Notes under the pieces: generated by a model | Databases searched by the model: none | What the model was told of the DNA's origin: nothing | What the model saw: the letters and a program-made list of their open reading frames with translations, nothing else | Assembly (NCBI RefSeq): GCF_000961095.1 | Contig: NZ_CP011058.1 | Location: forward strand, 3,685,501-3,749,500 | DNA: 64,000 nt | Origin: Paenibacillus beijingensis | GTDB lineage: Bacteria; Bacillota; Bacilli; Paenibacillales; Paenibacillaceae | Direction: 5' to 3' | Part shown: piece after piece, positions 1-8,085 of the stretch | Layout: each line of letters starts with the position of its first letter | Numbering within the stretch: the first letter of the stretch is position 1 | Program-made: the position numbers and the translations under genes

Positions 1-1
1 G

Positions 2-52
2 TTCGTTGTGAAGGACCCGGACGGCAATAAATTGATGATCTGCCGTGAATAG
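2..52 (+). CDS. C-terminal end of a VOC (glyoxalase/bleomycin-resistance) family protein, cut by the window edge
   Basis: Only the last 16 codons lie in the window. They read FVVKDPDGNKLMICRE and then TAG. The segment F-x-KDPDGN is the usual last strand of vicinal-oxygen-chelate proteins, where a Glu just after it is often a metal ligand. Which VOC enzyme this is cannot be told from the tail. The gene may be intact upstream or may be another remnant like its neighbours. Confidence 0.6.
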   Translation, partial: FVVKDPDGNKLMICRE

Positions 53-189
53 TACACTGGACGACCGAAAGAAACGACAGCCCGATATTTGTTAGTATGT
101 TACGGCAAGCTGTCCCCTCACCTTACGACCAGAACGGGGAGGGGACAGTTCGTTTACTTCTTACGGGCGTTGCTCCTACGGTAGATCAT

Positions 190-658
190 TCAGCCTATTT
201 GGTTGACCGCAAGCAAGCCGGCTATGATGTAAGCCGACCATTCAATCGTCCGTCCCAGATCCATCCATTGTCCGATGAACCCGACCACAAGGACGGGGAT
301 ACCGATCCCGATAAAGGTTACCGCATAAAACAAGAGATGTTATTGGCACGCTTGTCGTTCGGCGAGACGTGATTGATAGGAATCAAACTACCGGCGTAAC
401 TCGGTCCATGACCCAGGCCAATGAAGGCCGTCGTCAGAATGAGCACAAACAAAGACTGGGTATATAAAGTCAGGACGATGCCAAACACACCGACAACCAT
501 CAAAGAATTGCCGATAACAATCATGCGCGACGCTGTCTGACGCTTCAACAGGATTTGGCTCATCGTGGATAGTCCGAGCACAAGAGCAACCATCGTTCCG
601 GACAGGCTAAGACTTGGCTTGCTGACAAAAAGATTCAGATACGCAGCATGAGCTCGCC
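190..658 (-). pseudogene. C-terminal half of an MFS efflux transporter, frameshifted remnant
   Basis: Read on the minus strand, an open frame enters at about 658 without a start codon. It encodes hydrophobic MFS helices: a segment with LSLSGTMVALVLGLST, then ITTAFIGLGHGPS-like helices (LTTAFIGLGHGPSYAGSLIP) down to about 320. There the frame breaks and continues in another frame (LFYAVTFIGIGIPVLVVGF) to a stop at 190-192. The N-terminal helices are absent. A matching N-terminal MFS piece lies at 1040-1290 on the opposite strand, so one MFS gene may have been split and inverted. It has no start, one frameshift and no N-terminal half, so it should not give a functional pump. Confidence 0.7.
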
Positions 659-955
659 AAGAAAATGTTCAACGACAGAGGCTACAGCGGCATGCTCAGC
701 TTTATCGTTCCGGAGGATATGGATAAGATCGACGCCTTTATGAACCGACTCCATTTTGCCCACTATGCTCCGACGCTTGGCGGACTTCGTTCTACCTTAA
801 ACCATACCTGCACATCTTCCCACAGCCATGTTCCCGACGATGTACGGCGAAAAATGGGCATTATCCCCGGCATGTTCCGTCTCTCCGTAGGAATTGAAGA
901 TGCCGACGATTTAATTGCAGACTTCACCCAGGCGCTTGAAGTTTTCGGAAACTAG
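632..955 (+). pseudogene. C-terminal fragment of a trans-sulfuration PLP enzyme (cystathionine gamma-synthase / methionine gamma-lyase family)
   Basis: The frame opens without a start near 632 and reads TQHELAKKMFNDRGYSGMLSF. This matches the HPQHxLA...GGMxSF region of Cys/Met-metabolism PLP enzymes. It continues through TLGGLRSTLNHTCTSSH (family: SLGGxESLxxHPxxxxH) and GMFRLSVGIEDADDLIADF, the family's C-terminal signature, to TAG at 953-955. The PLP lysine domain is missing, so about three quarters of the enzyme is gone. Translation could start at the ATG at 665, but the product would have no active site. Its 5' edge overlaps the MFS remnant on the other strand, which marks a rearrangement junction near 630-660. 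An intact enzyme of the same superfamily begins at 63101. Confidence 0.8.
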
Positions 956-1039
956 AGCCACAGCGCTCAATCAGTCAAAAGGCCTTTTCATTTTCGATCA
1001 GGCCTTTCACCCTTCATTGAAGAACAGCAGCTTGGACAA

Positions 1040-1290
1040 GTGGTACAGCAAGTAAAGACGCTGCCTCATGTGGTTGATGTGGAGACGAACGCACAGAGCC
1101 TTTTTTCATTCCTGCTGGTCGCCTATTGCCTGTGCATGACGCTGCTCGGCAACAACCTTCCGGCCCCCCTCTACGCCTTGTATCGGGAACAGTGGCAGTT
1201 ATCTTCAGGGGTCATGACCTTTATCTATGCCTTGTACGCCCTTGTTGTCATTCCGACCATTGTCTCGGTCGATCCATCATGGGCTCGTTC
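1040..1290 (+). pseudogene. N-terminal fragment of an MFS transporter (helices 1-2)
   Basis: From about 1100 the frame encodes a first membrane helix followed by the loop NNLPAPLYALYREQWQLSSG and a second helix. This is the normal opening of DHA1-type MFS transporters, in which NLPTPLYxxY follows helix 1. After VVIPTIVS, at about 1265, the similarity stops and the sequence runs into unrelated text, then into a coiled-coil fragment. The residues before helix 1 (VKTLPHVVDVETN) do not look like an MFS start and may be the tail of something else. It could belong with the C-terminal half at 190-658. Confidence 0.6.
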
Positions 1291-1346
1291 GGCTTTCTTT
1301 TTGCAAATGGCGTCAATGGACCGGAGTGAAAAATCAAGCGCCCAAA

Positions 1347-1479
1347 GGGAATATCGTCATTGCCGCAAGAGATGCGCAAATCTTCCAGCTCAATGCCTTG
1401 ATAGTCGCTCAAACCTATCAGATTGCCCAGCTGAATACGGTCATTGCGACGCGGGATCAGCAAGTGTCCGAAAGATACG
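1347..1479 (+). pseudogene. Fragment of a 14-residue-repeat coiled-coil protein
   Basis: One frame reads GNIVIAARDAQIFQLN, then ALIVAQTYQIAQLN and TVIATRDQQVSER, three consecutive 14-residue units. The same order of units (IVIAARDAQ, IFQLNATIAAQAYQ, IAQLGTLIATRDQQ) occurs inside the intact repeat protein at 22116-22916. The DNA is also very similar but not identical, so this is a diverged partial copy and not a chance match. There is no start codon of its own and no flanking repeats. It was probably deposited by recombination with the 22 kb gene or a paralogue. Confidence 0.8.
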
Positions 1480-1542
1480 GAGGAATTAACAAAGTTCGGC
1501 ATCAAGGTCATCATTGCTTAGACATTCTGCCAAACCTGTTTA

Positions 1543-1570
1543 CCCGACCTCAAGAGGTCGGGATTTTTGC
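1543..1570 (+). terminator. Rho-independent terminator
   Basis: CCCGACCTC pairs perfectly with GAGGTCGGG across a two-base loop and is followed by ATTTTTGCTT. It closes the remnant region and insulates the kinase operon that starts at 1731. Confidence 0.8.
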
Positions 1571-1603
1571 TTGATGTCAAAAAAAGACCCCTTTCCAATC
1601 AAT

Positions 1604-1617
1604 AGAAAACGTTTTCT
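1604..1617. promoter_or_regulatory. Palindromic operator-like site, cre-like
   Basis: AGAAAACGTTTTCT is a perfect 14-base palindrome with a central CG, the layout of LacI/CcpA-family operators (the catabolite-response element has the form TGNAANCGNTNNCA). It lies just upstream of the likely promoter of the 1731 kinase operon, which fits carbon control of a sugar-sensing system. The outer TG/CA of a canonical cre is absent. Confidence 0.45.
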
Positions 1618-1661
1618 TCGATCGGTTTGTTTTTTATAATTTGGATAAGCGGAAGGGGCTC

Positions 1662-1690
1662 TTACTCTGATTCAAATTTACGTTTACAAT
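1662..1690 (+). promoter_or_regulatory. Probable sigma-A promoter of the kinase/regulator/binding-protein operon
   Basis: TTACTC, a 17-base spacer and TACAAT lie about 40 bases before the GTG start at 1731. The -10 is good and the -35 is moderate. Confidence 0.45.
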
Positions 1691-1730
1691 AGACATGATG
1701 TGAAAACAAGAGTAAAGGAGCATCATTGTC

Positions 1731-3515
1731 GTGAAAAGTATCCGCAGCCGCTTGCTTGCCATGCTTCTCGTCTTTATTATCATTCCTTATTTTTTGTCGG
1801 TGCTGCTTATTTATTGTCATACGAAACAAAAGGCCGAGCAGCACGAGCTTGCCGATTCCCGGGATCAAATTCAAAAAACCGCTGAAGATTTGGAGGAATA
1901 TTACGAGGATCTGCTCGATTTGCCGTATATTTTATACCGTAATCCCGACCTGTTCCGTATTTTTGAAAAAGGTTTTGAAAGCGCTATCTACTTTAATCAG
2001 CTTGAAATCGACAAGGGTATGAAAACGTTTTACCTAATGCGCCGGGAAATTCGTCAGATCAGGATCTATATTGCCAAAGGAGAAGATTCCTTTACCGTCT
2101 ATGATGCGATGGTAAGCCCCCGCAAGCATCAGCCGGAAATCATGCGGCAGCTGGCCATTCGCCGATTAATGGGCTCAAAGAGTAATGTGTTAATCGAACC
2201 GCCGCATCGAATTCAAAATTATCATCGTTCCGCTAATGTGCCGCAATCAGATAAAACGATGGTGCTCACGATCCATCACAAAATGGTGGATGTCTTATCG
2301 AACGAAGTTCTTGGAGTTGTCACGATTGATTTTGATCTGAACCGTCTTGCAGATATTTGCAGCCGGATCACCCATGGGGTTGATGAAACGGTGTATTTGA
2401 CCGATTCCAACGGCTATGTGATGTATGCCTCCGACCCGGGATTGATCGGTTCCCGGCCCGATTCACAAGACCAAGCAGCTATGCTTACTTCAATTGGGCG
2501 GGGAAATCCGGGTGATATCGTGTTATCGAACAAATTGACAGGCGCATTAAACGATTGGCAGTTAACCAAATTCACCTCAAGCCGCCTGTTGTACCGGGAT
2601 GCAAGGGAAACCGCATACAGCAGCATGATGGTAGGGGGCGGTATGATGCTTCTCGGGCTTATTATGGTAAGCATCATCTCCGACCGGATCACCCGTCCAA
2701 TTAGGCTGCTTAGCCGAAAAATAAGACGAATTGAAGGCGGCAATATGGATGTTCCCTTCAACAGTATGGGAAAAGACGAGATCGGCCATCTGGAACGTCA
2801 TATTAAGGAGATGATGAACCGGATAAATACACACATCGAGCGCCAATACAAGCTGGAAATCGAGAATCGGACGAATCAGTTCCGAGCGTTAAAATCGCAG
2901 ATCAACCCGCATTTTCTTTATAATGCCCTGCAGTCGATCGGCGCTGTGGCGCTGCGTTCCCATAATCCGGAGGTGTACCGTCTGATTACCTCTTTGTCAA
3001 AAATGATGCGGTACACCATTCGCGGGAATCAATGGACGACGGTTCGAAAAGAAATCGAGCATGTGGAAGCGTACTTGCTTCTGCAGGCGGAACGCTTTCG
3101 CAGCGATTTCCAATATACCATTGCGATCGAGGAAGCGCTTCTTGATTTTCGGATCCCGGCCATGATTATACAGCCGCTGGTCGAAAATTTTTTCAAGCAC
3201 GGTGTCGAAGAAGGCTGGCATGAAGCGCAATTGCGAATTTATGCGGAAATGAACAATGATAGAGTTACGCTTGCAGTCGAAAATGACGGTCCCGGGTTGG
3301 CAGACGAACCGCTGCGTGCGCTGAGAAACAAGCTTTACGGAATCGGACATGACGAATCGAATGCCGATGATCATATCGGGCTGAAAAATATTCACGACCG
3401 GCTCGTTTTGAATTACGGTTGGAATGCGGGAATCATTCTAGAATCCGACAATGGACAGGGGTTCAAGGTGCTTCTTGTTATTCCCGTTCTGTCCGGGGAG
3501 GGGGCATTAGCATGA
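1731..3515 (+). CDS. YesM-type membrane sensor histidine kinase
   Basis: Autophosphorylating sensor of a two-component system, probably for an extracellular carbohydrate. A membrane helix (about residues 8-28) is followed by an extracytoplasmic dCache-like sensing domain (about 30-295), a second helix (about 300-318), a HAMP linker and the His_kinase/HATPase pair. The phospho-acceptor is H394 in INPHFLYNAL. The N box reads QPLVENFFKHG and the G1 box ENDGPGL, with GLKNIHDRL near the end. The 594-residue length is normal for the family. Translation starts at GTG 1731, 10 bases after AAGGAG. The last codons overlap the next gene by four bases (ATGA), so kinase and regulator are translationally coupled. 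The ligand is not evident from sequence. The binding protein two genes downstream suggests a sugar. Confidence 0.92.
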   Translation: MKSIRSRLLAMLLVFIIIPYFLSVLLIYCHTKQKAEQHELADSRDQIQKTAEDLEEYYEDLLDLPYILYRNPDLFRIFEKGFESAIYFNQLEIDKGMKTFYLMRREIRQIRIYIAKGEDSFTVYDAMVSPRKHQPEIMRQLAIRRLMGSKSNVLIEPPHRIQNYHRSANVPQSDKTMVLTIHHKMVDVLSNEVLGVVTIDFDLNRLADICSRITHGVDETVYLTDSNGYVMYASDPGLIGSRPDSQDQAAMLTSIGRGNPGDIVLSNKLTGALNDWQLTKFTSSRLLYRDARETAYSSMMVGGGMMLLGLIMVSIISDRITRPIRLLSRKIRRIEGGNMDVPFNSMGKDEIGHLERHIKEMMNRINTHIERQYKLEIENRTNQFRALKSQINPHFLYNALQSIGAVALRSHNPEVYRLITSLSKMMRYTIRGNQWTTVRKEIEHVEAYLLLQAERFRSDFQYTIAIEEALLDFRIPAMIIQPLVENFFKHGVEEGWHEAQLRIYAEMNNDRVTLAVENDGPGLADEPLRALRNKLYGIGHDESNADDHIGLKNIHDRLVLNYGWNAGIILESDNGQGFKVLLVIPVLSGEGALA

Positions 3516-4690
3516 AAGCTTTAATTGTGGATGATGAGCTTAATGTGCGGGATGTCATTCGCTTTCTGGGGAAATGGGCGCAGCATGGAATTACGGAGGT
3601 TTTAGATGCGGCAAGCGGTATGGAAGCGAAAGAAATCATCGAGAGGGAACGTCCCGAAATTATATTTACAGACTTGAAAATGCCGAAAATGAGCGGGGTC
3701 GAGCTGATGGAATGGCTTAGCTCTATCGGTTACCCAGGTAAAATGATTATCGTCACGGGGTATGACGACTACGCTTATATGCGCAAAGCGATCCACTGCG
3801 GCAGCTATGATTATTTGCTTAAGCCGATCGAATCGGAAGCATTGAATGAAGCGCTGTCGGGAGCGATCCAAATGTTGAAAAAGGAAGCCGCCGAACGAAA
3901 TCCGATATCTTCCGGTCTCTATAAGGAAGCCCGAAAGCTGCATGCGAACAAGCTGATCACGGCGGCATGCGAAGGAGAGCCGTTCGATCCGGTTGACGTT
4001 GCCGCCTATCTGCCGAAAGCGGACTTATACGATGTGACGCTCATCTGTTTTTATGAATCTCACCATCCCGATCCTTATATTGCGCGGTTGGATGAACTGC
4101 TGGAGGAACGGGGGTGGGGAAGCGTCTTCCGTCTTCATCACAATCGTTCGGTCTGCTTGCTGATCAGTATACACGGACAGCTGCTGCTGCTGGAGGATTG
4201 GATCAGCCGCGAGTTCGACATGCCGCTGCGTCTGGTCAGCGGGGAACCGATCACAACCTTTGCCGGTCTTCCGATATCTTATAGAACTGCTCAACAAGCG
4301 CTCGCCGTACAAAGCTTCCGGGCCATTCACCGGATGAACGAATTGGATGTGGCGCGCCGCATCCACGATATTGTTGATTATGTAGATAAACATTACTTGG
4401 AAGAAATCAGTCTGGATCAGCTGGCAAACCGTTTTTTTCTAAGCAGAGAGTATATTTCCAGACGTTTTAAACTTGAAAAGGGCATGAATCTGTCAAGTTA
4501 TATCATCCAACGCAGGATTGAGCAAGCCAAGCGCTGGCTCGTTGAAACCGATGAAAAAATGTATTCCATAGCCGTGAAGCTCGGTTATCGGGATGAAAAA
4601 TATTTTTCCAAACTATTTAAGAGGACTGTAGGCCGGACGCCGCTCGAATACCGCATGAGTCCGGCTAAGCCGGAATCGAAGCTCATCTGA
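3512..4690 (+). CDS. AraC-type response regulator (YesN-like)
   Basis: Partner of the preceding kinase. The receiver domain spans residues 1-120 with acidic residues D7/D8, phospho-acceptor D54 (IIFTDLKMP) and the conserved lysine in LLKPI. A middle linker region is followed by two helix-turn-helix motifs of the AraC family at about 290-385, with the typical ISLDQLANRFFLSREYISR and AVKLGYRDEKYFSKLFKR. The start at 3512 is set by GGGAGGGGG just upstream and by the beginning of the receiver fold. Earlier in-frame codons would lie inside the kinase gene. The product is 392 residues. Regulators of this type usually activate sugar-uptake genes, and the lipoprotein gene directly downstream is the first likely target. 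Confidence 0.92.
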   Translation: MKALIVDDELNVRDVIRFLGKWAQHGITEVLDAASGMEAKEIIERERPEIIFTDLKMPKMSGVELMEWLSSIGYPGKMIIVTGYDDYAYMRKAIHCGSYDYLLKPIESEALNEALSGAIQMLKKEAAERNPISSGLYKEARKLHANKLITAACEGEPFDPVDVAAYLPKADLYDVTLICFYESHHPDPYIARLDELLEERGWGSVFRLHHNRSVCLLISIHGQLLLLEDWISREFDMPLRLVSGEPITTFAGLPISYRTAQQALAVQSFRAIHRMNELDVARRIHDIVDYVDKHYLEEISLDQLANRFFLSREYISRRFKLEKGMNLSSYIIQRRIEQAKRWLVETDEKMYSIAVKLGYRDEKYFSKLFKRTVGRTPLEYRMSPAKPESKLI

Positions 4691-4758
4691 TATGTCCGTA
4701 CCGCTTCAAGCGGGAAGTGCACATATAATCATGCAGAAATTACAGGAGGGTCGCATCA

Positions 4759-6036
4759 ATGACGAAAAGAATGGTTCAAATGATGTTGGGATGCGCGGCA
4801 GCCGTATCGCTTACGGCATGCGGAGCAAACGGGGAGACGGGCAGCGAGAGCGGCGCCGGTTCAAGCAAAGTCGTAACTTTGGAAGTGCTTAATCCTAAAG
4901 TCGAAATCTCCTCACAGTTCGAACAGATGGTGAGAGCGTACGAGAGCGAAAACCCTCAGGTTAAAATTCATGTCAACACAATCGGCGGCGGCGCGGACGA
5001 CCGTGCAGATTTAAAAGCGAAGTTTGCCGCCGGGCAAGGTCCGGATATTTTCACAAACGGCGGATACGAGGAAGCGAAGCTGTGGAAAGATTATTTGGAA
5101 GATTTGTCTGATCAGCCTTGGGTAAAAAACGCATACGATTATGCCCTTGAGCCCATGAAATTGGATGGCAAGATCTATGGAATGCCGGTCAACCTGGAAG
5201 GCTACGGTTTCATCTACAACAAAGATTTGTTTGCCAAGGCCGGAATCGAGACCTTACCGAAAACGCTTACAGAATTGAAGATGGCTTCGGAGAAATTAAA
5301 CGCAGCCGGCATTACTCCGTTTGCCGTCGGTTATTCGGAACAGTGGATACTGGGCGTCCATTTGCTGAACATCGCCTTTGCGCATCAGGAGGACACGGAC
5401 GCTTTTATTCAAGGGCTTAACGATGGCACCCATACGATAACAGGAAACCAGAAGTTCAAGGATCTCATTCAATTGCTTGATTTAACGTTGAAGTATGGAA
5501 ACAAAAACCCGCTGACAACGGATTACAATACCGAAGTGACGATGTTTGCAGTCGGGCAAACCGCTATGATTCAGCAGGGCAACTGGGTTCAACCAATGCT
5601 GGATCAGCTGCAGCCGGGTATGAATGTCGGATTCCTGCCGATGCCGATTAACGATGATACGGATAACGATGCTCTGGCAATCGGCGTTCCGAACAACTGG
5701 GCGGTTAATAAAAAAACGACGGATGAAAAGAAGGCGGAAGCGAAGAAGTTCTTGAACTGGATGGTAGATTCGGAGCAAGGCCAGAAATATATGACGGAGC
5801 AGTTCAAATTCATCCCGGCATTCAAAAATATAAAGACCGATAATCTTGGCCCGCTAGCATCCGATATTATCCGTTACTCAAAAGATAATAAAACGCTGAC
5901 ATGGAATTGGTACAAATACCCTGACGGAGCGGGAAGCGAATTCGGTCCCGCCATGCAAGCCTACGTTGGCAAGCAGTTCACTGCCGATCAATTGCTGGAA
6001 GAATTCCAGAAATCGTGGATCAAGGCTTCAAAATAA
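4759..6036 (+). CDS. ABC-transporter sugar-binding lipoprotein (family 1 solute-binding protein)
   Basis: Extracellular substrate-binding protein anchored through a lipid. The first 20 residues are a lipoprotein signal ending in the lipobox LTAC, with Cys21 as the lipidation site, then a Gly/Ser-rich linker. The body has the family-1 pattern: FEQMVRAYESENPQVKIHV near the start, GQGPDIFTNGG, AGIETLPKTLTEL, and a late NWMVDSEQGQKYM segment. Length is 425 residues, typical. AGGAGGG precedes the ATG. It follows the kinase/regulator pair by 68 bases and is followed by a terminator. No permease or ATPase adjoins it, so it either feeds a transporter encoded elsewhere or serves mainly to present ligand to the kinase. 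Confidence 0.92.
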   Translation: MTKRMVQMMLGCAAAVSLTACGANGETGSESGAGSSKVVTLEVLNPKVEISSQFEQMVRAYESENPQVKIHVNTIGGGADDRADLKAKFAAGQGPDIFTNGGYEEAKLWKDYLEDLSDQPWVKNAYDYALEPMKLDGKIYGMPVNLEGYGFIYNKDLFAKAGIETLPKTLTELKMASEKLNAAGITPFAVGYSEQWILGVHLLNIAFAHQEDTDAFIQGLNDGTHTITGNQKFKDLIQLLDLTLKYGNKNPLTTDYNTEVTMFAVGQTAMIQQGNWVQPMLDQLQPGMNVGFLPMPINDDTDNDALAIGVPNNWAVNKKTTDEKKAEAKKFLNWMVDSEQGQKYMTEQFKFIPAFKNIKTDNLGPLASDIIRYSKDNKTLTWNWYKYPDGAGSEFGPAMQAYVGKQFTADQLLEEFQKSWIKASK

Positions 6037-6061
6037 ACGATATATAGTGGAATTGTGCTTG

Positions 6062-6092
6062 CGAACCGGTTCAGGGAACCGGTTCGTTTTTG
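6062..6092 (+). terminator. Rho-independent terminator after the binding-protein gene
   Basis: CGAACCGGTTC pairs perfectly with GAACCGGTTCG over a three-base loop and is followed by TTTTTG. It ends the first sensing operon. Confidence 0.9.
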
Positions 6093-6258
6093 ATTTAGAA
6101 ACGGTATCGTTAGGGAAATCCGATCTTGCAAATTCTGACAAAGGTCGACAATTTTCCTCCACTTCCGTATAGTTAGAGAGGGAAAAGTAACTCTTTCAAA
6201 GATTCCGTAAAGGGTGCTTTTGCTGATTGGTGAACAACGGAGAAGGTGGTGCGTCGGG

Positions 6259-8085
6259 ATGCGGGCTTTTCTATTTTCCAACCGTTTCGCTCTTAAAATA
6301 GTGCTGACTTTTTTGTTCCTGATCTTATTTTCGACTCTCACTATCAGCATGCTTTTTTATATAAAATCAACGTTCATCGTAAAGAAAAACGTTCGCGAAT
6401 CTGCCGCTCAAATCGCTGAGCAAACGGCGGATTCCCTCTCCTATATTATTAACTCGGGGAGCGATACGGTGGATTTTATTTACAGCAACCCGGACATCCA
6501 GAACGCGGTCGTCAACATCAATACCAGTCCGCGTGAAGAGCAGGGCCGGATTTTTCAATACATGAACAAGATGTTGAACCAGCTCGTCTCCTCGAACTCC
6601 TTCGTTAAAATTGTTTATGTGCTTAAGGAAGAAAGCAGCGGCTGGGGGAGCGGCACGTTTTCCCCCTATATATATAATCCGTCCATGTACAAACTGATGC
6701 GGGCACGTGCAATTGACCAGGAATGGATTCAAGAAGCGAAACGGAAGGACGGAAGCTTGGTGTGGCAGGGGCTGCAGTTCAACCGGCTTGTCGGGGGAGG
6801 CCGCAATACAGACCTGATTCTCCCTGTCGGGAGGGTTCTCAAAAATTTTAAAACCATGGAACGGATAGGGTATATATTAGTTGATTTGAATGGGTATGCG
6901 ATCTTGAATAAGATCGAGAAGCTCAAGCTAGGGGATACGGGGAAGTTTTTCGTTGTGGATTCGGAAGGCAGAATCATGATTCATTCCGATCTCAAGCTGA
7001 TCAATAAGAGAGTTGAACACCCTGAACTGTTGAAACAAGTTGTGGGCGATGATCGTGCCGAGTTTGAATACACGGAGAACGGGGTTCCGTATTACGGAGT
7101 CAAGCAGCTGCTGAGCAATGGATGGATGGTCGTAGGGACAGTGCCTGTTCATGAAATCACCGGAGAGTTGGACAAACTGCAAATGTTTATCCTGTATTCC
7201 TTCGGGCTTCTTGCGCTGCTTGCAATAGGAATCGGGGTGTTGATCGTCGGAAGGGTTACGAAGCCTATCAAGCAGCTTACTTTAGATATGCGTAAGGTCC
7301 AGCAAGGTGATATAACGGTCAGGACGCAAGTTAAGTCTGATGATGAAATAGGCCTCTTGAGCCGTCAGTTCAATAAGATGCTGCAGGAAATCGAACAGCT
7401 TATCCGTAAGGTGGAGGAAGAACAGGGGCAGAAGCTTCAGGCGGAGCTGCGCGCCCTCATGCACCGGATTCACCCCCACTTCCTGTTAAATACGCTCAGC
7501 ATGTTGTGGTGGTCGATCAAATCGAATCAAAATGAACGAGTTGCAAGAGGTTTATCGGCATTAATTCGTCTGCTGGAAGCGCATATGGGAAAAAGCGGAA
7601 GCATGATTCCATTGGAAGAGGAGCTTGACTTCCTGCAAAAATATATCACGATATTGGAGCTGCGCTACGAAAGGACCTTTATACTGGACTTAGACGTGGA
7701 GCAGGGGCTGGAAAAACAGGTCATTCCCCGCATGCTGCTTCAGCCCTTGGTGGAAAACGCCATATTTCATGGAATCATTCCGAAAGAAACGGACGGCCGC
7801 ATCTCGATCCGTGTTTGTATAAGCGGCGATTATACGGAATTTCTCGTGACGGACGACGGTGTGGGGATTGGGGAAGAGAAGCTGAATCTATTGGCCGATC
7901 CGGAGAAGGCCATCGCGGACGGGAAAATGGGAATCGGTTTGCGGCATATCTACGATATGCTGCGGTTCTATTATGCCGGACGTTCAGAGTGGTCAGTTGC
8001 CAGTAATCCCGGAAACGGTACGACGGTTCGAATTTTGCTGGGAAAGGTATCGAATTTCCTCGACGGAAAGGGAGAGGCTGGATGA
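6259..8085 (+). CDS. YesM-type sensor histidine kinase overlapping a binding-protein gene
   Basis: A 608-residue membrane sensor kinase. The first helix is at about residues 10-35, an extracytoplasmic dCache-like domain lies at 40-305 (FVVDSEGRIMIHSD is the typical Cache strand), and the second helix is at 308-332. HAMP follows (VTKPIKQLT), and H407 sits in IHPHFLLN with the His_kinase signature. The N box is LLQPLVENAIFHG and the G boxes are DDGVGIG and GIGLRHI. The start chosen is the ATG at 6259, which precedes the basic residues of helix 1. GGAGAAGGTGG lies upstream. An in-frame earlier start at 6214 lacks a comparable site. Its stop overlaps the next gene by ATGA. No response regulator is encoded beside it. 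The AraC regulator at 15369, also alone, could be its partner. Confidence 0.9.
   Translation: MRAFLFSNRFALKIVLTFLFLILFSTLTISMLFYIKSTFIVKKNVRESAAQIAEQTADSLSYIINSGSDTVDFIYSNPDIQNAVVNINTSPREEQGRIFQYMNKMLNQLVSSNSFVKIVYVLKEESSGWGSGTFSPYIYNPSMYKLMRARAIDQEWIQEAKRKDGSLVWQGLQFNRLVGGGRNTDLILPVGRVLKNFKTMERIGYILVDLNGYAILNKIEKLKLGDTGKFFVVDSEGRIMIHSDLKLINKRVEHPELLKQVVGDDRAEFEYTENGVPYYGVKQLLSNGWMVVGTVPVHEITGELDKLQMFILYSFGLLALLAIGIGVLIVGRVTKPIKQLTLDMRKVQQGDITVRTQVKSDDEIGLLSRQFNKMLQEIEQLIRKVEEEQGQKLQAELRALMHRIHPHFLLNTLSMLWWSIKSNQNERVARGLSALIRLLEAHMGKSGSMIPLEEELDFLQKYITILELRYERTFILDLDVEQGLEKQVIPRMLLQPLVENAIFHGIIPKETDGRISIRVCISGDYTEFLVTDDGVGIGEEKLNLLADPEKAIADGKMGIGLRHIYDMLRFYYAGRSEWSVASNPGNGTTVRILLGKVSNFLDGKGEAG

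Noticed and set aside
1040..1100. ACT-domain-like tail (VKTLPHVVDVE) before the MFS N-terminal fragment
   Set aside because: Only about a dozen residues suggest it, too few to support a call.
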